64,000 nt of DNA, taken from positions 806,001 to 870,000 of the forward strand of contig CAWEYY010000003.1 of the NCBI GenBank assembly GCA_963813435.1, read 5' to 3'. The translations under genes and the position numbers were made by a program. This document shows, piece after piece, positions 7,505-15,394 of the stretch. The DNA is from AC-32 sp963813435 (GTDB lineage: Bacteria > Actinomycetota > Thermoleophilia > Gaiellales > Gaiellaceae). The first letter of the stretch is position 1. Every line of letters begins with the position of its first letter. Under the pieces are notes generated by a model. It saw only the letters and a list, made by a program, of their open reading frames with translations, searched no databases and was not told the origin of the DNA.

Positions 7505-8614
7505 CTACTCGTGTGCGGCGTGCGCGTGGCCGTGGGCCGCGTGCGCTGAGCCGCGCATCGTGAGCGCCCAGAGCGCGGCGGCGACGAGCGTGAAGACGAT
7601 GTTCAACGCGGTCGTGTAGTTCCACGAGATCCCGCGCTCGGTGATCGACTCGATCGTCGGCCGCGTCTCCGGGATCAGCCCCGCCCAGCTGAAGATCCCG
7701 TCGACGACCAGCGCGGCGACGACGATCGCGCCGAACATGATCCCGACCATGAGCGCGGCCATCTTCCGGCCGTAATAGCGCTGGTAGATCAGGACGAGCG
7801 GGATGATGATCAGGTCGGCGTAGATGAAGGCGATCACGCCCGAGAAGGAGATCCCGCCGGCCCACAGCACCGCCGCGAGCGGGATGTTCCCGACCGAGCA
7901 GACGAACGAGAGAATCGCGACGAGCGGCCCGACGAGCACGTTCTCGATCAGCTGCACGGTGCCGCCCTGATCGGTCAGGAAGAGGCTGTTGAAGAAGTCC
8001 ATCGGCAGCAGCGCGACGAAGCCCGCGATCAGGAAGCCGGCGAGGATCTCCTTCCAGAGCATCTTCCAGTCGTGGCGGAAGTTGTGCGCGACGTCCGTCC
8101 ATGCCTGGAGCGAGAAGAGCTTCGAGCCGCCGGCCGTGTGGTGTACGTGGCCGGTGTCGGCCGCGATCGCGTGCTCGCGCGCCTGCTCCTCAGCCCGTCG
8201 TGACACGAGCACGCGAATTCCGATCCACATCAGCGCGATCAGGATCAGGCCCCCGACGAACTCGGCCAGCGTGAACTGCCAGCCGATGAAGACCCAGATC
8301 ACGATCCCGATCTCGAAGACGAGGTTCGTCGAGGCGAACTGGAACGCCATCGCAGCCGCAAGGCTCGCGCCCTTCTGGAAGAGCGACTTCGCGATCCCCA
8401 CGGCCGCGTAGCTGCACGACGACGACGCGGCGCCGAGGCCGGTCGAGAGCCCGAGCGCCTTCAGGCCCTGGCCGCCGAGCGCGCGCTCGAGCCGCTGCCG
8501 CGGAACCCACGCCTGCACGATCCCCGAGAGCAGGAAGCCGAGCACGAGCGCCCACCAGACCTCCCACGCCATCTGGAACGCGTTCCAGAGTCCCTGCCCG
8601 ATCTCGTCGATCAC
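7505..8614 (-). CDS. ArsP_1-type permease (DUF318 family)
   Basis: A 369-residue integral membrane protein with about eight to ten hydrophobic segments. It carries the two characteristic cysteine-containing re-entrant motifs: GLGAASSSCSYAAVGIAKS near residue 65 and SFVCSVGNIPLAAVLWAGG near residue 240. These mark the predicted permease family that includes the organoarsenical exporter ArsP. The transported substrate is unknown; no ars gene is adjacent. The C-terminal tail is histidine-rich (HAAHGHAHAAHE), which could bind metal. It starts with GTG at 8614 and lies 20 bases downstream of a LysE-type exporter gene. Confidence 0.85.
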   Translation of the reverse strand: MIDEIGQGLWNAFQMAWEVWWALVLGFLLSGIVQAWVPRQRLERALGGQGLKALGLSTGLGAASSSCSYAAVGIAKSLFQKGASLAAAMAFQFASTNLVFEIGIVIWVFIGWQFTLAEFVGGLILIALMWIGIRVLVSRRAEEQAREHAIAADTGHVHHTAGGSKLFSLQAWTDVAHNFRHDWKMLWKEILAGFLIAGFVALLPMDFFNSLFLTDQGGTVQLIENVLVGPLVAILSFVCSVGNIPLAAVLWAGGISFSGVIAFIYADLIIIPLVLIYQRYYGRKMAALMVGIMFGAIVVAALVVDGIFSWAGLIPETRPTIESITERGISWNYTTALNIVFTLVAAALWALTMRGSAHAAHGHAHAAHE

Positions 8615-8634
8615 GTGGTGACGATAACCGCGGT

Positions 8635-9258
8635 CTAGGGCTCGGCGGCCAGGCGCAGACCGAACGCGACGAGCACGGTGCCGGTGATCGCGTCGAGTAC
8701 GCGCCGGAATCCGCTTCCGCGCAGGACGCCCTCGGCCTTCGCGACCGCGACGGCGTACGCGGACAGCCAGAGCAGCGTGATCGCGGCGAAGACGACGCCG
8801 AGCGAGAGCATCGACCAGAACGTCGCATCGCCGGTCGCGAACTGCGGCAGCAGGCTCGTGAAGAAGATCGCCATCTTCGGGTTGCCGAGATTGCTCAGCA
8901 GCCCCTGGCGGTACGCGCGGCGCGACGACAGCGCCCGTCCCGGCGCCACGGTTGCCGCATCGGCGCGGCCTCGAACCACAGACACGATCGCCTGGGCCCC
9001 GAGGAACACGAGATAGGCCGCGCCGAGGAGCCGCAGCGCCGTGAAGGCCGGCTGGGACGCGAGCAGAACCGCAGCGAGCCCCGCGCTCGAGGCGATCGCC
9101 CAGACGACCTGCCCGTTGACGACGCCGACCGCGGTCCAGACCCCGCGGCGCCGCCCGCCGAGCAGCGTGTTCCGGATCGTGAGAGCCGTGTCCTGCCCGG
9201 GCGCGAGGATCACCGTCAGCGAGACGCCGAGAAAGGCGGCGAGGTGCGCCGCGTCCAC
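8635..9258 (-). CDS. LysE/RhtB family amino-acid exporter
   Basis: A 207-residue membrane protein with six hydrophobic segments. The N-terminal family motif VILAPGQDTALTIRNTLLGG and the mid-protein LSNLGNPKMAIFF are diagnostic of LysE/RhtB translocators that export amino acids such as threonine or homoserine lactone. The GTG start at 9258 lies two bases after the glmS stop (9261), indicating a shared transcript. The frame is open upstream through glmS, so the start rests on the family N-terminus. Confidence 0.88.
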   Translation of the reverse strand: MDAAHLAAFLGVSLTVILAPGQDTALTIRNTLLGGRRRGVWTAVGVVNGQVVWAIASSAGLAAVLLASQPAFTALRLLGAAYLVFLGAQAIVSVVRGRADAATVAPGRALSSRRAYRQGLLSNLGNPKMAIFFTSLLPQFATGDATFWSMLSLGVVFAAITLLWLSAYAVAVAKAEGVLRGSGFRRVLDAITGTVLVAFGLRLAAEP

Positions 9259-9260
9259 GG

Positions 9261-11087
9261 CTATTCGACGGTGACGGTCTTCGCCAGGTTCCGCGGCTGG
9301 TCGACGTTCAGGCCGCGCAGCCGGGCGATGCGGTAGGCGAGCAGCTGGAGCGGGAGCACCGCCAGCACCGCCTGCAGGAACGCGGGCGTCCTTGGCACGT
9401 AGATGACGTCGTCCGCGTGGTGCTGGATGTCCTCGTTGCCGTCGGTCGCGATCGCGATCACGTGCGCGCCGCGGGCCCTCGTCTCCTGGATGTTCGACAC
9501 GACCTTGTCGTAGACGTGCGAGTCGGTCGCGACGACGACGACCGGCGTGTCCTGATCGAGGAGCGCGATCGGCCCGTGCTTCATCTCCCCGGCCGAGTAG
9601 GCCTCGGTCGGGACGTAGGCGATCTCCTTCAGCTTCAGCGCGCCTTCCAGGCAGACGGGCAGGCCGATGTGGCGCCCGAGGTAGAGGAAGAACGGCTTGT
9701 CGTAGTAGCGCTCGGCGATCTCGTCGATCGGATGGTTGCCGTCGAGGAAGGCCGCCATCTTGTCCGGGAGCGAGTGGAGCTCGTCGGCGATGAACTCGAT
9801 CTCGTCCGGAGGCATCGTCCCGCGCACCTGCGCCAGCTTGAGCGCGATCAGGTCGAGCAGGGCGACCTGGGCGGTGAACGTCTTGGAGGCCGCCACGCCG
9901 ATCTCGATGCCGCAGCGGGTGTAGATCACCGAGTCGACCTCGCGTGTGATCTGCGAGCCCCGCATGTTCGTGATCGCCAGCGTGTGCGCGCCCTTCTCGC
10001 GCGCGAGCCGCATGGCGGCGATCGTGTCGATCGTCTCGCCCGATTGGGAAATCCCGATCACGAGCGTGTCCTTGCCGATGACCGGGTTGCGGTAGCGCCA
10101 CTCGCTGGCGATGTCCGGCTCCACCGGGATCCGCGCCCACTCCTCGATCACGTAGCGGCCGACGACGCCCGCGTGGTACGCGGTGCCGCAAGCGAGGATC
10201 ACGATCCGGCGCAGGCTGCGGAGCTCGTCGTCCGAGAGCCCGAGCCCTTCGAGCTCCAGGCGCCCGTGGCGCACGCGCTCGCCGAGCGTCTCCCCGACGG
10301 CCTCCGGCTGCTCGTAGATCTCCTTGAGCATGAACGTCTCGTAGCCGCTCTTCTCGGCTGCCTCGAGGTCCCAGTCGACCTCGATCACCTCGCGCTCGAC
10401 GTCGCCGTTCTCGACGTCGATGAAGCGCGCTCCGTCCTCGGTGATGACGACGATCTCGCCGTCCTCGAGCAGCTGGATCGACTTTGTCTCGGAGATGAAC
10501 GCGGCGGCCATCGAGGCGAGGAACATCTCGTCCTGGCCGACGCCGACGAGCAGCGGGCACTGGATGCGAGCGCCGACGAGCTCGCCCGGGTGGTCGTGGT
10601 GGACGACAACGAAGGCGAAGTGGCCCTCGAGCTCCCTGTACGCGGCGCGCACGGCCTCCGCGAGGTCGCCCTGGTAGTGCCGCTCGATCAGGTGGACGAC
10701 CACCTCGGCGTCGGTCTCGGTGCCGAACGTGTGTCCTTCGGCCTCGAGCGAGCCCTTGAGCTCGCGGAAGTTCTCGACGATCCCGTTCAGCACGATCGCG
10801 AGCCGGCCGTCGTCGCAGCCGGTCAGCGGGTGCGCGTTCTGCTCGGTCACGGCGCCGTGCGTCGCCCAGCGTGTGTGCCCGAGCCCGGTCGTCGCCTGGG
10901 AGCCGTTCTCGCCGGTCGCGTCCTTCAGGAACTGGAGGTTGCCGACCGCGCGGACGTACTCGAGCTGGTCGTCCTCGAGAAGCGCCAGGCCAGCCGAGTC
11001 GTAGCCCCGGTACTCGAGCCGCTCGAGGCCCTGAACCAGAAGGTCTTTACAGGGCCTACGCCCGACGTAGCCGATGATTCCGCACAC
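9261..11087 (-). CDS. glmS: glutamine--fructose-6-phosphate aminotransferase (isomerizing)
   Basis: A 608-residue GlmS that makes glucosamine-6-phosphate for peptidoglycan and other amino sugars. The N-terminal glutaminase domain starts directly with the Cys nucleophile (MCGIIGYVG, C2) and contains GHTRWATHG near 75 and NGIVEN near 102. Two SIS sugar-isomerase domains follow (ACGTAYHAG near 295, SQSGET near 343, second SIS near 460), ending in the family KTVTVE tail. It starts with GTG at 11087, preceded by AGGGAGG eight bases upstream. Together with glmM it covers two steps of UDP-GlcNAc synthesis. Confidence 0.97.
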   Translation of the reverse strand: MCGIIGYVGRRPCKDLLVQGLERLEYRGYDSAGLALLEDDQLEYVRAVGNLQFLKDATGENGSQATTGLGHTRWATHGAVTEQNAHPLTGCDDGRLAIVLNGIVENFRELKGSLEAEGHTFGTETDAEVVVHLIERHYQGDLAEAVRAAYRELEGHFAFVVVHHDHPGELVGARIQCPLLVGVGQDEMFLASMAAAFISETKSIQLLEDGEIVVITEDGARFIDVENGDVEREVIEVDWDLEAAEKSGYETFMLKEIYEQPEAVGETLGERVRHGRLELEGLGLSDDELRSLRRIVILACGTAYHAGVVGRYVIEEWARIPVEPDIASEWRYRNPVIGKDTLVIGISQSGETIDTIAAMRLAREKGAHTLAITNMRGSQITREVDSVIYTRCGIEIGVAASKTFTAQVALLDLIALKLAQVRGTMPPDEIEFIADELHSLPDKMAAFLDGNHPIDEIAERYYDKPFFLYLGRHIGLPVCLEGALKLKEIAYVPTEAYSAGEMKHGPIALLDQDTPVVVVATDSHVYDKVVSNIQETRARGAHVIAIATDGNEDIQHHADDVIYVPRTPAFLQAVLAVLPLQLLAYRIARLRGLNVDQPRNLAKTVTVE

Positions 11088-11092
11088 GCGAA

Positions 11093-11151
11093 ACCTCCCT
11101 AAAAAACGCGAAATGCCCGGCTGCTTCCCCCCGTCCCTGCGCTGAGCCGGG
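11093..11151 (-). promoter_or_regulatory. glmM-glmS intercistronic hairpin and ribosome-binding site
   Basis: Directly after the glmM stop a 7-bp stem (AGCCGGG at 11145-11151 with its complement at 11116-11122) encloses a 22-base loop. CGCGTTTTTT follows about six bases later, then AGGGAGG (11094-11100) before the glmS GTG. It could attenuate or process the glmM-glmS transcript. The loop is long and the U tract displaced, so this is only a weak terminator candidate. There is no room for a glmS ribozyme. Confidence 0.35.
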
Positions 11152-12414
11152 TCAGCCGAGCTCTCGTGTCACGAGAGACCGGATAGTAGCACAGGTCCTG
11201 TCCGCTTCCTCTCGCGATTTTGCCTCTACGAGCACGCGAATCAGGGGCTCCGTGCCCGATGGACGCACGAGAATTCGGCCGTCTTCGCCGAGCTCCCCGT
11301 TCAGGCGCTCGATCTCGCTCGAGACCCCCTCCGGGAGGGTCTTCGTGGCAACTCGCACGTTTGCCGTCGCCTGTGGAAAGCGCTCGAGCACGGCCGCGGC
11401 CTCCTCCAGCGTGCGGCCGTCGAGCGCGTCGCAGAGGAGCATCCCGGCGGCGAGGCCGTCGCCGGTCACGTGGTCGCGCAGGTAGATGATGTGCCCGGAC
11501 TGCTCGCCGCCCAGCACGCCCCCTTCGCGGCGAAGGGCCTCGAGGACGTAGCGGTCGCCCACGTCGGTCGTGACGACGCGGATCCCGTGCTCTGCGGCCA
11601 GGCGGTGCAGGCCGATGTTGGTCATCGACGTCACCGCGACGAGGTCGACCTCCAGGTGCAGCATCAGGATCGCGATGATCTGGTCGCCGTCGACGACCTG
11701 ACCGCGGGCGTCGACCGCGAGCATCCGGTCGCCGTCCCCGTCGAACGCGATTCCGACGTCTGCCCCCAGCGTAGTAACAGTCTGTTGCAAAGTCCCGAGG
11801 TCGGTCGCGCCGCAGCCGACGTTGATGTTCGTTCCGTCCGGATCGGACCCGATCGCGGTCACCTCGGCGCCGAGCTGCTCGAACGCCTGCGGCGCGATCC
11901 CGGAGTACGCGCCGTTCGCGCAGTCGACGACGAGCCGCAGGCCCGAGAGGTCCGAGCCGAAACGCTCGATGATGTGCTCGAGGTAGCTGTCCGTCGCCAC
12001 CGCGACGTGGTCGATCGCACCATGCGTGGCCGCCGCGGGCGCGTCGAAGAGCGCCTCGATCTCCTCCTCGGCCGCGTCGGTCAGCTTCTGGCCCTCGCGG
12101 TCGAAGAGCTTGACTCCGTTGTACTCGGGCGGGTTGTGCGAGGCCGAGATGACGGCGCCGAGGTCGAGTGCCAGCAGCGCCACGGCAGGAGTCGGCAGCA
12201 CACCCGCGAGGACGGCGTTCCCGCCGCCAGACACCACGCCGCGCGCGAACGCCTCCTCGAGCTCCGGCCCGGAGCCGCGCGTGTCACGCCCGACGAAGAC
12301 GCGGCCGCCCTGCGACCACAGCGTCGCGGCCTGGCCGAGCTGCTCGACGAGATCCGTCGTGAGGTCCTCGCCGACGACGCCCCGGACCCCGTCGGTCCCG
12401 AAGTAGCGGCGCAA
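11152..12414 (-). CDS. glmM: phosphoglucosamine mutase
   Basis: A 420-residue alpha-D-phosphohexomutase that converts glucosamine-6-phosphate to the 1-phosphate. The N-terminus RYFGTDGVRG is the family signature, the phosphoserine is S92 in ISASHNP, the Mg loop is DGDGDR near 230, the sugar loop is GGEQSGH near 312, and the phosphate-binding RPSGTEP is near the C-terminus. The start is assigned to TTG at 12414 because it gives the canonical MRRYFGTDG beginning; there is no ATG or GTG nearby. A GTAACAGTCTGTTGC string at 11774-11788 resembles operator sites at 39 kb but is coding here. Confidence 0.95.
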   Translation of the reverse strand: MRRYFGTDGVRGVVGEDLTTDLVEQLGQAATLWSQGGRVFVGRDTRGSGPELEEAFARGVVSGGGNAVLAGVLPTPAVALLALDLGAVISASHNPPEYNGVKLFDREGQKLTDAAEEEIEALFDAPAAATHGAIDHVAVATDSYLEHIIERFGSDLSGLRLVVDCANGAYSGIAPQAFEQLGAEVTAIGSDPDGTNINVGCGATDLGTLQQTVTTLGADVGIAFDGDGDRMLAVDARGQVVDGDQIIAILMLHLEVDLVAVTSMTNIGLHRLAAEHGIRVVTTDVGDRYVLEALRREGGVLGGEQSGHIIYLRDHVTGDGLAAGMLLCDALDGRTLEEAAAVLERFPQATANVRVATKTLPEGVSSEIERLNGELGEDGRILVRPSGTEPLIRVLVEAKSREEADRTCATIRSLVTRELG

Positions 12415-12423
12415 ATTTAGGTC

Positions 12424-12482
12424 GGGAGCGCCGGCAAAGCCGGCACACCCTTTTCTGGTCGGCGTCGCAAGCGAGCGCCTTA
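12424..12482 (+). repeat. dispersed two-hairpin element, copy 1
   Basis: Hairpin A is GGG-AGC-GCCGGC, loop AAA, GCCGGC-ACA-CCC (12424-12450). After a linker containing CTGGTC, hairpin B is GGCGTCGC-AA-GCGAGCGCC (12461-12479), then CTTAG. The element fills the gap between rpsI and glmM and its end covers the rpsI stop codon. It shares layout, linker and tail with the elements at 12908, 26271 and 50387. Confidence 0.6.
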
Positions 12483-12875
12483 GCGCTTGGAGAACTGCGG
12501 CGCCTTGCGGGCCTTGTGCAGGCCGGCCTTCTTGCGCTCGACGATCCGCGCGTCGCGCGTGAGGAAGCCGGCGCGCTTGAGCGCCACGCGCAGCTCCGGA
12601 TCGGCGTCGACGAGAGCCCGCGCGATCCCGTGGCGGACGGCGCCTGCCTGCCCGCTCGGCCCCCCGCCCTGGACGCGGACGCGAATGTCGAACGTCCCTT
12701 CGACCCCTGCGACCTTCAGCGGCGAGAGCACCTGCTCGCGATGGGCTGCGCGCGGGAAGTACTCCTCGATCGCGCGCCCGTTGAACCACGTCGCGCCGTC
12801 GCCCGGTCGCAGGATGACCCGCGCGACCGACGTCTTGCGCTTCCCCGTGCCTCTGTACTGGGCGATTTCGCTCAT
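12480..12875 (-). CDS. rpsI: 30S ribosomal protein S9
   Basis: A 131-residue uS9 protein with the family N-terminal YRGTGKRKTSVARV, the GGGPSGQAGAVRHGIARAL core near 75-95 and the universal C-terminal KAPQFSKR, whose terminal arginine reaches the P-site tRNA. The length is normal. It starts with ATG. It follows rplM as in most bacteria, but 100 bases with a repeat element separate the two, whereas the gap is usually a few bases. Confidence 0.98.
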   Translation of the reverse strand: MSEIAQYRGTGKRKTSVARVILRPGDGATWFNGRAIEEYFPRAAHREQVLSPLKVAGVEGTFDIRVRVQGGGPSGQAGAVRHGIARALVDADPELRVALKRAGFLTRDARIVERKKAGLHKARKAPQFSKR

Positions 12876-12907
12876 GCGAATGGCTCCCGAATCACATTGT
12901 GTCGACT

Positions 12908-12979
12908 GGTCATTTCAGACGGATGCACAGGCGAAGCCTGCACATCCTGATGACGGCGCCGCAAACGTCGCCTCGTCAT
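12908..12979 (+). repeat. dispersed two-hairpin element, copy 2
   Basis: It begins with GGTCATTTCAGAC. Hairpin A is GGATG-CA-CAGGC, loop GAA, GCCTG-CA-CATCC (12921-12947). Linker CTGATGAC then leads to hairpin B, GGCGCCG-CAAA-CGTCGCC, ending over the rplM stop codon. It lies between rplM and rpsI but is oriented opposite to the genes. Its leader is identical over 16 bases to the element at 26 kb. Confidence 0.6.
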
Positions 12980-13410
12980 GTCTTGAGCTCCAGCTCCTTG
13001 GGTGCCTGAGCCTCGTGCGGATGCGCGGGACCGGCATAGATCTTCAGCTTGTTGATCTGGGCACGAGAAAGCCGGTTCCGCGGAAGCATGCCCTTGACCG
13101 CCTTGCGCAGGACCTCGGTCGGCCGGCGGTGGAGCTCCTCGCGAAGCGTGCGGCTGCGCAGCCCGCCCGGATAGCCCGAATGGCGGTGATACATCTTGTC
13201 GTCGAGCTTCTTGCCCGTGACGGCGATCTTCTCGGCGTTCACGACGACGACGAAGTCGCCCGTGTCGACGTGCGGCGTGTACTCGGGCTTGCCCTTGCCG
13301 CGGAGCATGTCCGCGATCTGCGTAGCGAGACGCCCGAGCGTCTTGCCCTCTGCGTCGACGAGGTACCAGTGGCGCTCGACCTCGCCCGGCTTTGCGTTCC
13401 AGGTCTTCAT
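12976..13410 (-). CDS. rplM: 50S ribosomal protein L13
   Basis: A 144-residue uL13 protein. Conserved landmarks include WYLVDAEGKTLGRLAT near 15-30, the PHVDTGDFVVVVNAEKI segment near 46-62, KMYHRHSGYPGG near 72-83, and MLPRNRLSRAQINKLKIYAG near 108-127. The length is typical. The ATG start overlaps the stop codon of the upstream uracil-DNA glycosylase gene (ATGA), so the ribosomal pair is translationally coupled to a DNA-repair gene, which is unusual. Confidence 0.98.
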   Translation of the reverse strand: MKTWNAKPGEVERHWYLVDAEGKTLGRLATQIADMLRGKGKPEYTPHVDTGDFVVVVNAEKIAVTGKKLDDKMYHRHSGYPGGLRSRTLREELHRRPTEVLRKAVKGMLPRNRLSRAQINKLKIYAGPAHPHEAQAPKELELKT

Positions 13411-13970
13411 CTCGTGGCAGAAAAGCGGCGGACACTCCGTCCGCCGAGGCCGAATCGTAGCAGCCCGCGCCGAAAATCCGCGGCTCCCCCATGGCTGGGA
13501 TGGCGGACGTACGAGGCGCCCGATGCCGCCTCTGCGACGCGGCCGACGGCCAGCACGCGACGGCCCTGGGCGAGCTCGCGCAGGAACGGCGCCGACTCGT
13601 CGATCTCGGTGCGCGTCGGACGGCGGTTCGTCCTCGGGCGCCCGGCGACATGCGGATGCGTCGGAACGACGTTCCAGCAGAGCGTCTCCTCCTCCAGCTC
13701 GAGCTCCGCGAGCACGCGGCGGACGATCGTCGCGCTCGCCTCCGTCGGCCCTCGGCCGGTGAGCTGCCGTTCCGACGTGAACGGAACACCGGAGACGCGC
13801 GCGCCGCGGTAGCCGGCTGCCTCGCCGACGAGGAGGAGCGGCGCGTCTTGCCTGGATTCGAGGTAGACGGCCAGCCGCTCTCGGCGCACGGCGGCGCCGG
13901 CGCCGTCACGATAGAAGTTGAAGGTCTCGCCGATCGTCACCGCGGCGAGCCGCGCGATGAGCTCATCCAT
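13407..13970 (-). CDS. uracil-DNA glycosylase superfamily protein
   Basis: A 187-residue protein with the UDG-superfamily fold markers: motif 1 region LLLVGEAAGYRGARVSGVPF near residues 46-65, with SERQLTG following; motif WNVVPTHPHVAG near 104; and motif 2 region VRHPSHGG near 160. These match the small uracil-DNA glycosylase families that excise uracil from DNA. The water-activating residue is not certain from inspection. The ATG at 13970 is the only good start. It overlaps the divergent phospholipase D-like gene by 14 bases and its stop overlaps the rplM start. Confidence 0.75.
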   Translation of the reverse strand: MDELIARLAAVTIGETFNFYRDGAGAAVRRERLAVYLESRQDAPLLLVGEAAGYRGARVSGVPFTSERQLTGRGPTEASATIVRRVLAELELEEETLCWNVVPTHPHVAGRPRTNRRPTRTEIDESAPFLRELAQGRRVLAVGRVAEAASGASYVRHPSHGGAADFRRGLLRFGLGGRSVRRFSATR

Positions 13971-15009
13971 CCGGATCCACACTCTGACGGACGGCGGCCA
14001 GAAGCCGCTCGAGGTCGCGCGCATGGTCGCGGGGTTCCTCGAGCCCGCACAGCGCTCGCTCGACCTCGCGCAGTACGACTTCAACCTCGGGCCGGAGACG
14101 CGAGAGGTCGTCGCCGGGGCGATCCGGGCAGCCGCGAAGCGGGGCGTCGCGATCCGGATCCTCTACAACGTCGACCACGGGAACCCGATCCCCGTGCCAC
14201 CGCCGTGCGAGCCGGACGTCGCGCTGATCACGTCGCTCGGCGTCCCCGAGAAGGCGATCGCCGGCATCCCCGACCTGATGCACCACAAGTTCGTCGTCCG
14301 CGACGGCGAGTCGGTCTGGACGGGGTCGATGAACTGGACCGACGACTCGTGGTCGCGCCAGGAGAACGTGCTCGTCACGATCGACTCGCCCGAGCTCGCG
14401 AAGGCGTTCGCGATCGACTTCGAGGAGCTCTGGAAGACCGGCGACGTCGAGCAGAGCGGTTTCGCCGAGCCGCGGCCAGTCGAGGTCGACGGCACGCGCG
14501 TCCGGCCGTGGTTCACGCCCGGCTTCGCCGACGCGCTCACGCACCGGATCGCGAAGAAGATCGGGCACGCGGAGCGCATCCGCATCTGCTCGCCGGTGAT
14601 CACCTCGGCCCCGATCCTGGCGACGCTCGCGCAGCGAATCGCCGACGGCCGGGGCGACATCGCCGGCTGCGTCGACGGGACGCAGGTCGACGACGTCGTC
14701 CGCCAGTGGCGGCGCGAGCCGAACGCCGCCTGGAAGCTGCCGCTCCTCGAACGCGTGCTCGGCGGCCAGTTCTCCGGGAAGCGGTCGGAGCCGTGGGACC
14801 CGATCGGATCGGTGCACGACTTCATGCACGCGAAGCTGGTCGTCGCCGACGACGTCGTCTTCGTGGGCTCGTTCAACCTCTCGCACTCGGGCGAGAAGAA
14901 CGCCGAGAACGTCGTCGAGATCGCGAACGCGGAGCTGGCCGCGCAGCTCGCCGAGTATGCGGACACGGTGCGCGCCCGCTACCCCCAGGCGGCGATCGCT
15001 GCGCGCTGA
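13957..15009 (+). CDS. phospholipase D-like domain protein with two HKD motifs
   Basis: A 350-residue protein with two PLD active-site repeats. The first is HHKFVVRDGESVWTGSMN near 107, the second HAKLVVADDVVFVGSFN near 290. Both retain the H-x-K-x4-D triad, so a functional pseudo-dimeric active site is likely. No signal peptide is seen, suggesting a cytoplasmic enzyme: a phosphodiesterase, nuclease or phosphatidyltransferase. The family cannot be narrowed further. The ATG at 13957 is used; the preceding in-frame region lies antisense to the glycosylase start. Confidence 0.85.
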   Translation: MSSSIRIHTLTDGGQKPLEVARMVAGFLEPAQRSLDLAQYDFNLGPETREVVAGAIRAAAKRGVAIRILYNVDHGNPIPVPPPCEPDVALITSLGVPEKAIAGIPDLMHHKFVVRDGESVWTGSMNWTDDSWSRQENVLVTIDSPELAKAFAIDFEELWKTGDVEQSGFAEPRPVEVDGTRVRPWFTPGFADALTHRIAKKIGHAERIRICSPVITSAPILATLAQRIADGRGDIAGCVDGTQVDDVVRQWRREPNAAWKLPLLERVLGGQFSGKRSEPWDPIGSVHDFMHAKLVVADDVVFVGSFNLSHSGEKNAENVVEIANAELAAQLAEYADTVRARYPQAAIAAR

Positions 15010-15056
15010 GGCCTGGTCCGCAAGGCTTCCGGGAACAGCGAGCAGGAGGTGCTCCC

Positions 15057-15386
15057 GTGGAGAACGAGATGACATTCGTAGGAAGCCTCGCCGACCGGGT
15101 CGGAAAGCGGGCCGGAGCGGCGACCGTGTTCGGCGATCCCGTCGAGCGCGACGAGATCACCGTCATCCCCGTGGCGCGGGCCGCCTGGGGCTTCGGCGGC
15201 GGCTCGGGGAACGCGCCCGAGGGCGGCGGCGAAGGCGGTGGCGGCGGAGCGGTTGCATGGCCGGTCGGCTACATCGAGATCCACGGGTCGCAGACGAGGT
15301 TCCGCCCCATCGTCGACCTGCGCCCATTCGTGATCTTCGGCGCGCTCGGCCTTGCAGCAGGCCTGATCGCGGCCGCGCGGCGCTAG
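15057..15386 (+). CDS. GerW (YtfJ) family protein
   Basis: A 109-residue protein with the family order: an N-terminal SLADRVGKRAGAATVFGDPV segment, VIPVARAAWGFGGGSG, a glycine-rich stretch (GGGEGGGGGA), then PVGYIEIHG and a C-terminal hydrophobic tail (VIFGALGLAAGLIAA). GerW proteins are linked to spore germination in Bacillus but are widespread in other phyla with unknown roles. The GTG at 15057 is chosen because AGGAGG lies seven bases upstream; the ATG at 15069 has no such site. Confidence 0.85.
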   Translation: MENEMTFVGSLADRVGKRAGAATVFGDPVERDEITVIPVARAAWGFGGGSGNAPEGGGEGGGGGAVAWPVGYIEIHGSQTRFRPIVDLRPFVIFGALGLAAGLIAAARR

Positions 15387-15394
15387 CTAGACAG

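Noticed and set aside
9417..11102. 561-codon plus-strand frame opposite glmS
   Set aside because: Antisense to a full-length, motif-complete glmS.
11088..11151. glmS ribozyme upstream of glmS
   Set aside because: The gap is 64 bases, too short, and no ribozyme core is visible; these ribozymes are mainly known from Firmicutes.
11774..11788. Third GTAACA palindrome (GTAACAGTCTGTTGC)
   Set aside because: It lies inside conserved glmM codons (LQQTVTTLG) far from any promoter; most likely chance similarity.
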